Origin: Oscillospiraceae bacterium
Lineage (GTDB): Bacteria > Bacillota > Clostridia > Oscillospirales > Oscillospiraceae
Assembly: GCA_024697625.1 (NCBI GenBank)
Contig: JAILFJ010000085.1
Coordinates: forward strand, 1-49,178
DNA: 49,178 bases
Direction of reading: 5' to 3'
The position numbers were made by a program, and so were the translations under genes. This document shows positions 15,900 to 23,450 of the stretch, in pieces. A model generated the notes under the pieces. The model ran no database searches and was not told the origin of the DNA. It worked only from the letters and a program-made list of their open reading frames with translations. Every line of letters begins with the position of its first letter. Positions within the stretch are counted from its first letter, which is position 1.

Positions 15900-16433
15900 A
15901 TGTATTACGGCGAAATCAAGAAGCTGGACATTGCAGATGGCCCGGGCTGCAGGGTCTCGCTCTTTGTTTCGGGCTGCAGAAATCATTGTCCGGGCTGCTT
16001 CAACGAGGAGACCTGGGATTTCTGCTATGGGAGAGAATACACGGAGGAGACAGAAGCGTATATTCTGGAGCTGCTGAAACCCGATTATATCGACGGACTC
16101 AGCCTGCTTGGCGGAGATCCGTTTGAGCCGGAAAACCAGAAGGTGCTTGTAAAACTGCTTCACAGGGTCAGGCGAACATACCCGGAGAAAACAGTCTGGG
16201 CCTACACCGGATACACATTGGAAGACTTGCAGACGGAAGGGTTCAGAGCAAGATGTGCGGCTACAGACGAGATGCTGTCTTTGATCGACATCCTGGTAGA
16301 CGGGCCGTTCGTACTTGCCCTGAAGGACATCTCTCTGCGGTTCCGAGGGTCCGGCAACCAGCGGGTACTGGATCTCAGGGAGACTCTGAAAACAGGTGAA
16401 ATCTGCCTGTCACATTATGGAACCAGAGATTAA
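15900..16433 (+). CDS. nrdG: Anaerobic ribonucleotide reductase-activating protein (radical SAM)
   Basis: NrdG is a [4Fe-4S] radical-SAM enzyme that installs the glycyl radical on NrdD. Its cluster motif CRNHCPGC (CX3CX2C) is at about residues 27-34, followed by SLLGGDPFEPEN. The start at ATG 15900 (MYYGEIKK) follows AAAAGGAG at good spacing; an earlier in-frame ATG at 15876 lies inside the hairpin and lacks a ribosome binding site. The 177-residue length fits the family. Confidence 0.93.
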   Translation: MYYGEIKKLDIADGPGCRVSLFVSGCRNHCPGCFNEETWDFCYGREYTEETEAYILELLKPDYIDGLSLLGGDPFEPENQKVLVKLLHRVRRTYPEKTVWAYTGYTLEDLQTEGFRARCAATDEMLSLIDILVDGPFVLALKDISLRFRGSGNQRVLDLRETLKTGEICLSHYGTRD

Positions 16434-16513
16434 CAGGGCACCCGTGACGCCATCAGGGATAACAGTGAATAATGCCGAAAGCGTACTCTCCCTATGCCGC
16501 CGGATGATGCGTT

Positions 16514-16551
16514 AAAAAGATCGAACCGCTCTGTATATTCAGGGCGGTTCG
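16514..16551 (-). terminator. Terminator of the repeat lipoprotein gene
   Basis: A 12-bp stem (16522-16533 with 16540-16551, one wobble) with a 6-nt loop is followed on the minus strand by ATCTTTTTAA (T run at 16514-16519), downstream of the stop at 16603. Confidence 0.8.
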
Positions 16552-16602
16552 GCATATCAGAGAGCCGGCAGAAGCCGTGCTCACAGAATCGGTTTGATGA
16601 GC

Positions 16603-18318
16603 TTATGGATGGACAACCTGGAAATCCTCCACGTACTGGCGGAACCAGAAGATGTTGGGCTGGCTGCAGTCGGCAATCGTACCGACAGCGACAAGATCGA
16701 CAGGCTGTTCCAGATTGACGATGACTTTGACGGTTCCGAATTCAGGATAGTCAAAGGAACCAACGGGTATCCAGTCTGTGCCGTCATTGATGTAGACGGT
16801 GCGAGGTCCGAGGATGGAGCACCAGAACGGTGTGTTCTCCTTGATGAGCTGGTAATCCAGTGTGAAGCCGACGCAGTTCTTTACCGTCTCAGAGAGCACA
16901 GAATAGTTCTGCTGCGAGTTCAGCCAGCTCTTCTTTGACCAGGTGATCTCGATGCCGTTCACTGTGTCGGTGTCGCTGAACTGTCTGTTGCCGATGTTGA
17001 CGACGCGGCCGGGAAATTCGTCTACCAGGAAACGGGTCTGAACCCACCCTGCGCGGAGCTGATTCTCAGAGGAACGGTAGAGAATGCAGGACATATCATT
17101 TTCTTCAGCGACTACAGTAACTCTTGTTCCCACATAGGCGAAAGGCTGCGGCTGGCGTCCGGTTCCCAGCTGTGAGATGCGTTCAACAGGCACGCAGGGA
17201 CCGCTGACGTACTTGACAGGACGGTTACAGGAATCAAGGGGAATCTCCATGATGTAGCGGGTCTTATACTCTGAAAGATAACTGCTCTCTTCCGGCATTA
17301 CAATATACTGCTGATCGCCGGTTGCCATAATCATCTCTTTTGCATTCGCGCGATTTGCGGCGGCTCTCTCCTCGGCTACGGCAGCTTTGGAGTCGTTCAG
17401 CATGGAGACGAGAGCCTCATCCTCAGGCTGTTCCTCGCCGATGAGATCGACGACCTTCTGGTAGTCCTGCACCTCAAAGGCCTCGGTGACTTCAGCGGCA
17501 AAGGCGGCTTTCGCAGCCTCGGCCGCGGCCTGCTCGATGGCGGCTTTGGAGTCGTTCAGCATGGAGACGAGAGCCTCATCCTCGGGCTGCCCGTCGCCGA
17601 TGAGATCGACGACCTTCTGGTAGTCCTGAGCCTCAAAGGCCTCGGTGACTTCGGCGGCAAAGGCGGCTTTCGCAGCCTCGGCTGCGGCCTGCTCGATGGC
17701 GGCCCTGGAGTCATTCAGCATGGAGACGAGAGCCTCATCTTCGGGCTGTTCCTCACCGATAAGATCGACGACCTTCTGATAGTCCTGCGCCTCAAAGGCT
17801 TCGGTGACTTCGGCGGCAAAGGCGGCTTTCGCAGCCTCGGCCGCGGCCTGCTCGATGGCGGCTTTGGAGTCGTTCAGCATGGAGACAAGAGCCTCATCCT
17901 CGGGCTGCCCGTCGCCGATGAGATCGACGACCTTCTGGTAGTCCTGAGCCTCAAAGGCCTCGGTGACTTCGGCGACAAAGGCGGCTTTCGCAGCCTCGGC
18001 CGCAGCTTTTTCAACAGCGGCTTTTGCGTCTGCAAGAAGAGCGGCAATCTCCTCGTCTTCTCCTAACTCGGAAGTCTCAATGAGTTCTATGGCTTTCTCA
18101 TAGTCCTCTGTATCAAATGCAAGGTGAATCCGGGCTTTTTCCATGAGCATCTGCATCTCCGGAGAGGGCTTCTTTACCACTTCGAGAGCGTCAACAACTG
18201 CCTGCCAATCTCCGTTTTCATAAGCGGTTTTGGCGATGGAAAGCTGTTTGGAGGCACACCCGGTGAGTAAAAGCAGCACCAGGATCAGACAGATCGGAAG
18301 CAGTATTCTCTTCTTCAT
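16603..18318 (-). CDS. Lipoprotein with four 53-residue tandem repeats and an SH3-like C-terminal region
   Basis: The 571-residue product begins with a lipobox LTGCAS (lipidated Cys21). About residues 25-95 are helical TPR-like (YENGDWQAVVDAL, AFDTEDYEKAIELI). Then come four 53-residue helical repeats, each with the core EAFEAQDYQKVVDLI and EDEALVSMLNDS, forming a charged Ala/Glu-rich rod. The C-terminal ~230 residues hold an SH3-like segment (YVGTRVTVVAEENDM, then RAGWVQTRFLVDEF) and a discoidin/jelly-roll-like end. It is probably a membrane-anchored, extracytoplasmic binding protein. The function is unknown; lipobox and repeats are direct observations. It is flanked by a convergent terminator and a divergent promoter. 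Confidence 0.85.
   Translation of the reverse strand: MKKRILLPICLILVLLLLTGCASKQLSIAKTAYENGDWQAVVDALEVVKKPSPEMQMLMEKARIHLAFDTEDYEKAIELIETSELGEDEEIAALLADAKAAVEKAAAEAAKAAFVAEVTEAFEAQDYQKVVDLIGDGQPEDEALVSMLNDSKAAIEQAAAEAAKAAFAAEVTEAFEAQDYQKVVDLIGEEQPEDEALVSMLNDSRAAIEQAAAEAAKAAFAAEVTEAFEAQDYQKVVDLIGDGQPEDEALVSMLNDSKAAIEQAAAEAAKAAFAAEVTEAFEVQDYQKVVDLIGEEQPEDEALVSMLNDSKAAVAEERAAANRANAKEMIMATGDQQYIVMPEESSYLSEYKTRYIMEIPLDSCNRPVKYVSGPCVPVERISQLGTGRQPQPFAYVGTRVTVVAEENDMSCILYRSSENQLRAGWVQTRFLVDEFPGRVVNIGNRQFSDTDTVNGIEITWSKKSWLNSQQNYSVLSETVKNCVGFTLDYQLIKENTPFWCSILGPRTVYINDGTDWIPVGSFDYPEFGTVKVIVNLEQPVDLVAVGTIADCSQPNIFWFRQYVEDFQVVHP
17381..18016 (-). repeat. Four tandem 159-bp in-frame repeats
   Basis: The same marker sequence recurs at 17391, 17550, 17709 and 17868, exactly 159 bp (53 codons) apart. 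From the N-terminal side the copies carry GDGQ, GEEQ, GDGQ, GEEQ at one site, an alternation suggesting that a two-copy block was duplicated. Confidence 0.9.
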
Positions 18319-18357
18319 CTCGTTGGTTCCTTTCTGAATAGAATTGCATACACCTTA

Positions 18358-18366
18358 ATTATAACA
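18358..18366 (-). promoter_or_regulatory. -10 element of the lipoprotein gene
   Basis: On the minus strand TGTTATAAT (extended -10, TATAAT at 18363-18358) lies about 40 bp before the start codon. No clear -35 is seen at the usual distance. Confidence 0.5.
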
Positions 18367-18420
18367 TGAACCTTTAAAAAACGCACGATGTTTTTTACAA
18401 TTTATTCCCGACCGCAGAAC

Positions 18421-18449
18421 TTGTATTCTTTCCAGCTTTCCGTTATAAT
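18421..18449 (+). promoter_or_regulatory. Promoter of the rRNA methyltransferase cluster
   Basis: TTGTAT (18421-18426) and TATAAT (18444-18449) have a 17-bp spacer, about 28 bp before ATG 18477. Confidence 0.7.
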
Positions 18450-18476
18450 AGACCGTCAAAGAAAAGGAGCAGTTGG

Positions 18477-19706
18477 ATGAAATCTTTAAGAAAATATCCA
18501 AAGCTTGAGATTACGAAAAAAGGGAGTCTCAGCGTTCAGAATGGGCATCCGTGGATCTATGAGGACGAGGTCCTGACAGGGCAGGAGGGACTGGAGAACG
18601 GATGTCTTGTAGATGCAGTGACGGAGAACGGACGATACCTCGGTACAGGGCTTCTCAGCCTGAGCAGCAGGATCCGTATAAGGATTCTTTCGCGCAATGC
18701 CAACGACCGGTTCGACGAGGCATTCTGGAAACGCCGTTTTACCTATGCCTGGCAATATCGGAAAACCGTGATGCCGGATGACCTGGAATGCTGCCGTGTT
18801 ATCTTCGGAGAAGCGGACGGGTGCCCCGGGCTGACCGTGGACCGTTATGCAGATCTGCTGTCCGTACAGTGCCTGTCTTTTGGAATGGAAAAGAGAAAGG
18901 ATCTCCTCTATCCGCTGCTTGTTGATGTGCTGCGCTCAGACGGACAGGAGATCCGCGGAATCTATGAGCGCAATGACAACATGCTCCGACGGAGGGAAGG
19001 GCTGGAAGTGCAGAAGGGATGGGCTACGCTCCCGGGCGAACCCCTACCGGATTCTGCCGTCCGCGAGATCACGGAAAATGGAATCCGCTATCTTGTGGAT
19101 GTTGAGAACGGACAGAAGACAGGCTTCTTTCTGGACCAGAAGTACAACCGTCTGGCAGTGTCGCGGATTGCTGCAGGGAAGAGGGTCCTGGACTGTTTTA
19201 CGCATACGGGCTCCTTTGCCCTGAACGCGGCAGCCGGCGGAGCCAGTCATGTTACCGCAGTGGACGTGTCCGAGGCAGCAATCAGCATGGCCAGGGAAAA
19301 TGCGGAGCGGAACGGACTCTCTGATCGGGTGGATTTCGTGACGGCTGATGTGTTTGAACTGCTTACGGCGCTCTGTGAGAGGGGAGGAGAGCCGTATGAC
19401 TTTATTATTCTGGATCCGCCGGCTTTTACAAAATCCAGAGAAACGGCAGCCAATGCGGAGCGGGGATATAAGGATATCAACTATCGCGCAATGAAGCTGC
19501 TGCCAAGAGGTGGTTACCTAGCCACAGCAAGCTGCAGTCATTTCATGCCTGCGGCGCAGTTTGAGAGGATGCTCCGGGCTGCGGCGGCCGATGCCGGGCG
19601 CAGTCTCAGGCAGATCGAAGTGCGGCAGCAGGCTCCGGATCACCCGATACTCTGGAATGTACCGGAGACGGATTATCTGAAATTCTATCTGCTTCAGGTG
19701 GTGTGA
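18477..19706 (+). CDS. Class I SAM-dependent rRNA (cytosine) methyltransferase, RlmI-like
   Basis: This 409-residue protein matches COG1092. An N-terminal PUA-like domain (residues 1-75, including NGHPWIYEDEV) binds RNA. Next comes an RlmI-specific linker (VDVENGQKTGFFLDQKYNR) and the Rossmann methyltransferase domain with VLDCFTHTGSFALNAA (SAM loop) and IILDPPAFTKS. The catalytic Cys is in ATASCSHFM (about residue 353). The E. coli member RlmI methylates C1962 of 23S rRNA; the same target is inferred here. ATG 18477 follows AAAGGAG. It is the first gene of a tight three-gene set. Confidence 0.88.
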   Translation: MKSLRKYPKLEITKKGSLSVQNGHPWIYEDEVLTGQEGLENGCLVDAVTENGRYLGTGLLSLSSRIRIRILSRNANDRFDEAFWKRRFTYAWQYRKTVMPDDLECCRVIFGEADGCPGLTVDRYADLLSVQCLSFGMEKRKDLLYPLLVDVLRSDGQEIRGIYERNDNMLRRREGLEVQKGWATLPGEPLPDSAVREITENGIRYLVDVENGQKTGFFLDQKYNRLAVSRIAAGKRVLDCFTHTGSFALNAAAGGASHVTAVDVSEAAISMARENAERNGLSDRVDFVTADVFELLTALCERGGEPYDFIILDPPAFTKSRETAANAERGYKDINYRAMKLLPRGGYLATASCSHFMPAAQFERMLRAAAADAGRSLRQIEVRQQAPDHPILWNVPETDYLKFYLLQVV

Positions 19707-19707
19707 A

Positions 19708-20547
19708 ATGAAACGGGCAGTATGTACCTTGCTGGCATTGCTGCTGGTTCTGACAAATGCAGTGCCGGTCTTTGCCGAGACCGAAGAAGTACGAAAAGTG
19801 CTCCGTGAGGAGGAGCTTCAGAAGCTTCTGGATACGTATATGCAGGAAAAGGACCTGGTTCCGGAACTGATTGCGGTGGGTTATGTCTATACCGAAACCG
19901 GAGAGAGCTGGTTCTGGAACGGCGATCAGCCCTTTTATTCTGCCAGCCTCTACAAGGTTCCGCTTATGATGCTCCTGGCAGAAGAAGAGGCTTCCGGAGT
20001 CTTGAACCAGACAAGTGAGATCTATGGAATGCCGCTCTCCTATATTGAGGAACAGGTGCTGGTCTATTCAGACAATCCGATAGCCTATGATATGCTCTGC
20101 CGGTTTGGAGAACCGTCCGAAACCAGAAGAATGTTTCAGCAATATGCTGAATTGCCAGAGGATTACTACAGCTGGGATTTTTACGGCTCCAGCTATTTTA
20201 CGGCTCGTTTTATGACGCAGGTGATGCAGACACTCTATGAATCTCCGGAGCGCTTTCCGCATGTCATGGAATGGCTGAAACAGGCCCAGCCCGGTCGTTT
20301 CTTTAAAACGGAACTGGAAAAAACCGGCTGTGAGATTGCGCAGAAATACGGCAACTATCATGACGACATGAGCGGCGCAGACTGGAACCATGCCAGCGGC
20401 ATAATCTTTACGGAACATCCATTTGTTCTTACTGTCATGACCCGATACGGAGGCCTGTCGGAGATGATTATCTCGGATCTGGCGGTGCTCTTTCGCGATT
20501 ATACCTTCCGGCTGGATGAGAGACTGGATAACGGAGATGTAGAATGA
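19708..20547 (+). CDS. Secreted class A beta-lactamase-fold serine hydrolase
   Basis: The 279-residue product has a signal peptide (about residues 1-23). The class A beta-lactamase/PBP fold is suggested by an S-x-x-K motif (SASLYKVP, about residue 90), an SDN motif (YSDNPIAYDM) and a later K-x-G motif (KYGNYHDD), plus FTEHPFVLTVMTRY. The Glu166 region (ExxLN) seen in true beta-lactamases was not found, so hydrolysis of antibiotics is doubtful; a peptidoglycan-related or esterase role is more likely. It starts 1 nt after the methyltransferase stop and ends with a 4-bp overlap into the next gene. Confidence 0.75.
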   Translation: MKRAVCTLLALLLVLTNAVPVFAETEEVRKVLREEELQKLLDTYMQEKDLVPELIAVGYVYTETGESWFWNGDQPFYSASLYKVPLMMLLAEEEASGVLNQTSEIYGMPLSYIEEQVLVYSDNPIAYDMLCRFGEPSETRRMFQQYAELPEDYYSWDFYGSSYFTARFMTQVMQTLYESPERFPHVMEWLKQAQPGRFFKTELEKTGCEIAQKYGNYHDDMSGADWNHASGIIFTEHPFVLTVMTRYGGLSEMIISDLAVLFRDYTFRLDERLDNGDVE

Positions 20548-21359
20548 AAAAACTGCTGTATCGAATCATTATAACGGTTCTTCTCATAAGCATGAGCTTT
20601 GGGCTGAGCGGCTGCGGGAGAAGCGTCAACTATGGCGTGAAAGCCGTGCAGACCCTGGTGGAACAGGAATACTCTCTTGCATTCCGAAAGGATGACCCGA
20701 CTGCGTATTACGTCATCGGAGCGATTCAGGCCCTGGATGAATCAGGAAAGCTGGACGAGCTTGCGGTCAAATGGTTTGGACAGAGGATCATTTCGTTCCC
20801 AAAGGTGAATTTTCGGCTGGAAGAGCTTGTACCGACTGAATACCGTGATTTTATTATCGGCCTGGATATCAATTCGTTCCCGCTGTCGTATGCGGCAAAT
20901 GGGGAATACTGGGGATTTGATGTTGAATTTGCGGTTGCGGTCTGCGAGAAGCTGGGATGGCACATTAAAATGCAGCCGATTGAAAAAGAAAATGTCTATA
21001 TTGAGCTTTCCTCCGGAAACATCGACTGTGCCTGGGGAGGGATTGCCCTGGATCCCGATGAGGTTGACCGACGGATTTATTCCCGGTATGGACCGTACGT
21101 GGAGAATGACATCGTTGTCGGCGTACGATCAAACAGCTATACGATGAATCCTCTGATGCTGAACGGAAAGAAAATGGTTATGCCATCCACGCCGGAAGCG
21201 ATGGCGGCCCTGAACTCTGACCCGAAGTTGATCAAAAGACTTGGCCAGATCACAAGACTGGCAGGCGGTACAACCGAGTGTTTCTCTCAGCTCTATGCAG
21301 GAAAATGCGATGCAGTTCTGACGGACAGTACAGCCATCTACTACTTTAACAGCCATTGA
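20544..21359 (+). CDS. Solute-binding lipoprotein with apparent circular permutation of the SBP_bac_3 fold
   Basis: The 271-residue protein has a lipobox (LSGC, Cys24). Residues ~40-79 (EQEYSLAFRKDDP through LDELAVKWFG) match what is normally the C-terminal end of family-3 amino-acid-binding proteins. Residues ~103-271 then follow the canonical start (IIGLDINSFPLSYAANGEYWGFDVEFAVAV) through GKCDAVLTDSTAIYYF, normally mid to late, and the protein stops there. The order is therefore C-terminal segment first, main body second. No permease or ATPase is nearby. A ligand-binding role is inferred; the permuted order is a direct reading of the sequence against known family motifs. Confidence 0.8.
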   Translation: MKKLLYRIIITVLLISMSFGLSGCGRSVNYGVKAVQTLVEQEYSLAFRKDDPTAYYVIGAIQALDESGKLDELAVKWFGQRIISFPKVNFRLEELVPTEYRDFIIGLDINSFPLSYAANGEYWGFDVEFAVAVCEKLGWHIKMQPIEKENVYIELSSGNIDCAWGGIALDPDEVDRRIYSRYGPYVENDIVVGVRSNSYTMNPLMLNGKKMVMPSTPEAMAALNSDPKLIKRLGQITRLAGGTTECFSQLYAGKCDAVLTDSTAIYYFNSH

Positions 21360-21420
21360 TATCAGGGCTCCAGACCGGAAATTGAAAAATGTTTTCAGTT
21401 TATTAAAAAATAAGGTTCAA

Positions 21421-21448
21421 AAATTTGAAAAAAGGTCTTTTCAAATTT
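21421..21448. repeat. A+T-rich inverted repeat upstream of the S1-domain gene
   Basis: AAATTTGAAAA (21421-21431) and TTTTCAAATTT (21438-21448) form a perfect 11-bp inverted repeat with a 6-nt loop, between the binding-protein stop and a probable -10 at 21461-21468. It could be a weak terminator or a protein-binding site. Confidence 0.5.
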
Positions 21449-21543
21449 GAATTTCTCCTTTATATTATAGAAGCTTTTCTGAGACCTCGAACAAAAGGCT
21501 TGAGGCGGGAGAATCGGCATACTCTGGTTTGGAGCTGATCAAA

Positions 21544-21984
21544 GTGGCAATTGAAATCGACAGTATACAAGAGGGAAAAGTAACCGGGATCATGAATTTT
21601 GGTGCGTTTGTCGCGCTTCCGGGCGGTAAAAGCGGTCTGGTTCATATTTCTGAGATTGCGAATTCCTTTGTGAAGGACGTACACGACCATCTGCAGGTTG
21701 GACAGCAGGTGAGGGTGAAAGTTCTGGGCATCAACGAGCAGGGAAAGATTAACCTCTCGATCAAGCGTGTCGCAGAAGAGAAACCGGAACCGGAACAGCC
21801 TCCTGCACCGACGCCGCCCCCCGTACGGGAAACGGTGAGAGCGCCGGAGATCGGTGAAGTTGCACCGCCTACGACAGATCTGAGCTTTGAGGATAAACTG
21901 AAAAAGTTTATGCAGGCATCGGACAGCAAGAATGCAGATAAACGAAGAAATACCGAGCGGAAGCAGCATGCACGCAGAAAATAA
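21544..21984 (+). CDS. S1 RNA-binding domain protein (YabR/GSP13-like)
   Basis: Residues ~1-72 form one S1/OB domain (VTGIMNFGAFVALPGGKSGLVH, ISEIANSFVKDVHDH, LSIKR). The rest is a Pro-rich linker and a Lys/Arg-rich tail ending QHARRK, likely to bind nucleic acid. The family (YabR, YugI) contacts RNA and ribosomes. The start chosen is GTG 21544, with GGAG nine bases ahead, giving MAIEIDSIQEGKV as in homologues; a TTG at 21529 is also in frame. Total 146 residues. Confidence 0.85.
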   Translation: MAIEIDSIQEGKVTGIMNFGAFVALPGGKSGLVHISEIANSFVKDVHDHLQVGQQVRVKVLGINEQGKINLSIKRVAEEKPEPEQPPAPTPPPVRETVRAPEIGEVAPPTTDLSFEDKLKKFMQASDSKNADKRRNTERKQHARRK

Positions 21985-22089
21985 CCCATAGAGCTGAACC
22001 TGCACTGCGATTGTAGTGTTCCCAGAGTTATCTCAGAGTTATCTCATTCGGAGAGAGCGCAGGAACACGGATGGAGAGAGCAGACAGAG

Positions 22090-22141
22090 AAACAGCGACG
22101 GACGCATGACGAATCATTTTGCCATGCGTCCGTCGCTGTTT
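22090..22141. terminator. Perfect 19-bp hairpin between convergent genes
   Basis: 22090-22108 pairs with 22123-22141 without mismatch (14-nt loop). It lies between the S1-domain gene (+) and the CapA-like gene (-). No long T run follows on either side; an 11-bp direct repeat (AGAGTTATCTC twice) lies just before it. Confidence 0.6.
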
Positions 22142-22205
22142 CAGCTAAAGATTGCAAAAGGCGACAGAACCTGCCAATATGGAATATGCAAGCCGGAAAA
22201 CTGGA

Positions 22206-23420
22206 TCAGCCGTAGCTGGCATACCAGTTTGAATAGTCCACACCCTGGCTGGAGGCCTCGTAGGTTCCGGTGAGTTTGCTGATCACTCTCAGGTAATCTT
22301 CCGACCCGACTTCATAGGGGGTCGGGCAGAAATCATTGTAGTTGTCCCAGGTGTAGCCTTCATAGACCGGCCGGCTGCTCACACAGCAGGGAATCACATT
22401 CCAGCTGTCCACCGAGACAGTTCCGTCCAGATCCCGCTTCAGGCTCACCTGGAAAATTGCGGTGTCGCGGTCTGTCGGAGCGGTATGGCCTCCGAAGCTG
22501 AACTCACCCATGCTGTAAAGAATAATCCCGCCGTTGTATTCTTCAATTGGCTGCAGACAGTGGGAATGGCATCCGAAAATCAGGTCCGCGCCTGCATCGA
22601 TGCAGGCATGGCCGATCTGGATCTGGGAGGCATTTGGCTGATAATAGAGCTCCTGCCCCCAATGGAATGCACAGATGATATAGTCTGCACCGTCCGCTTT
22701 CATCTGCTGTATTCCTGCTGCGGCTTTCTCAATATTCGGCTGAAAATCGTTATAGGCACAGTATACACCGATCTTAAGCCCGTGGTCGGTCGTGATGACC
22801 TGCGCCTGATTTTCTGTTCCGTATAGAACCCCATACTGCTCCAGAGAGGCATAGGTCTGAAGCAGGCCTGCCTGACCGAAATCGAGTGCATGATTATTGG
22901 CTGTCGTGACAAAGTCAACTCCGCCCTCAGTCAGAATCTGAGCGTTGGCTGAAGGAGCCCGGAAGTAGAAGGTCTGGGCGGAATACATCTGCGTATCGGA
23001 GAGCGTACATTCCAGATTTGTGATGGTAAACTCATCGTTTTTAAAATACTGTGCCGTGTTTTTGAAAGGATAGCTGTAGTCACCTTTCATCCGGCCTGCA
23101 TACGAGTATTCCGACTCGTCGCTGAGATTCTGATGTGTTGTGAGCGTCTCGTCGCCGATCACGGAGATGGTGAAGAACTCCGGTTCAGGCTCCGGAGTGG
23201 GAGTCGGCGTCGGTACCGGTGAGGGAGTCGGTGCAGGCTCGGCGGAGGAGACCGGCTGGACAGGGGCTGAAGGGGCGACAGACTCAGGGGCAACTGATTC
23301 CAACTTGCTGCCGTTCAAAGGCATGGGTTCTGCCTCAGGCTGCCGGATCCGCATGACCAGAACCACAGACAGAATAAGCATAAGAAGAATCAGAATGAGG
23401 GACTTTATCAGGTTTTTCAT
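22206..23420 (-). CDS. CapA-family membrane-anchored metallophosphatase-like protein
   Basis: The 404-residue protein has an N-terminal membrane anchor (residues 6-25), a Ser/Pro/Thr/Glu linker (to about residue 95) and a CapA (PGA_cap) domain outside the cell. The domain motifs ISVIGDETL, TNLECTL, TTANNHALDFGQ, HWGQE and FGCHSHCLQP contain the usual His/Asp/Asn metal-binding set. The family includes poly-gamma-glutamate capsule proteins, but no capB/capC genes are here, so a different envelope role is likely. It is the last gene of the MoxR cluster, 30 bp after the second LRR gene. Confidence 0.85.
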   Translation of the reverse strand: MKNLIKSLILILLMLILSVVLVMRIRQPEAEPMPLNGSKLESVAPESVAPSAPVQPVSSAEPAPTPSPVPTPTPTPEPEPEFFTISVIGDETLTTHQNLSDESEYSYAGRMKGDYSYPFKNTAQYFKNDEFTITNLECTLSDTQMYSAQTFYFRAPSANAQILTEGGVDFVTTANNHALDFGQAGLLQTYASLEQYGVLYGTENQAQVITTDHGLKIGVYCAYNDFQPNIEKAAAGIQQMKADGADYIICAFHWGQELYYQPNASQIQIGHACIDAGADLIFGCHSHCLQPIEEYNGGIILYSMGEFSFGGHTAPTDRDTAIFQVSLKRDLDGTVSVDSWNVIPCCVSSRPVYEGYTWDNYNDFCPTPYEVGSEDYLRVISKLTGTYEASSQGVDYSNWYASYG

Positions 23421-23450
23421 ATAAACAAGTACTCCGTATCAGATTGTCGT

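Noticed and set aside
17381-18016. Tandem repeats as a CRISPR array
   Set aside because: The period is 159 bp, in frame, without spacers; they encode protein repeats.
19708-20547. Antibiotic-resistance beta-lactamase
   Set aside because: Only the fold motifs are seen; the Glu166 region is not evident and the context is not a resistance locus.
22206-23420. Poly-gamma-glutamate capsule operon
   Set aside because: Only a CapA-family protein is present; capB and capC are absent.
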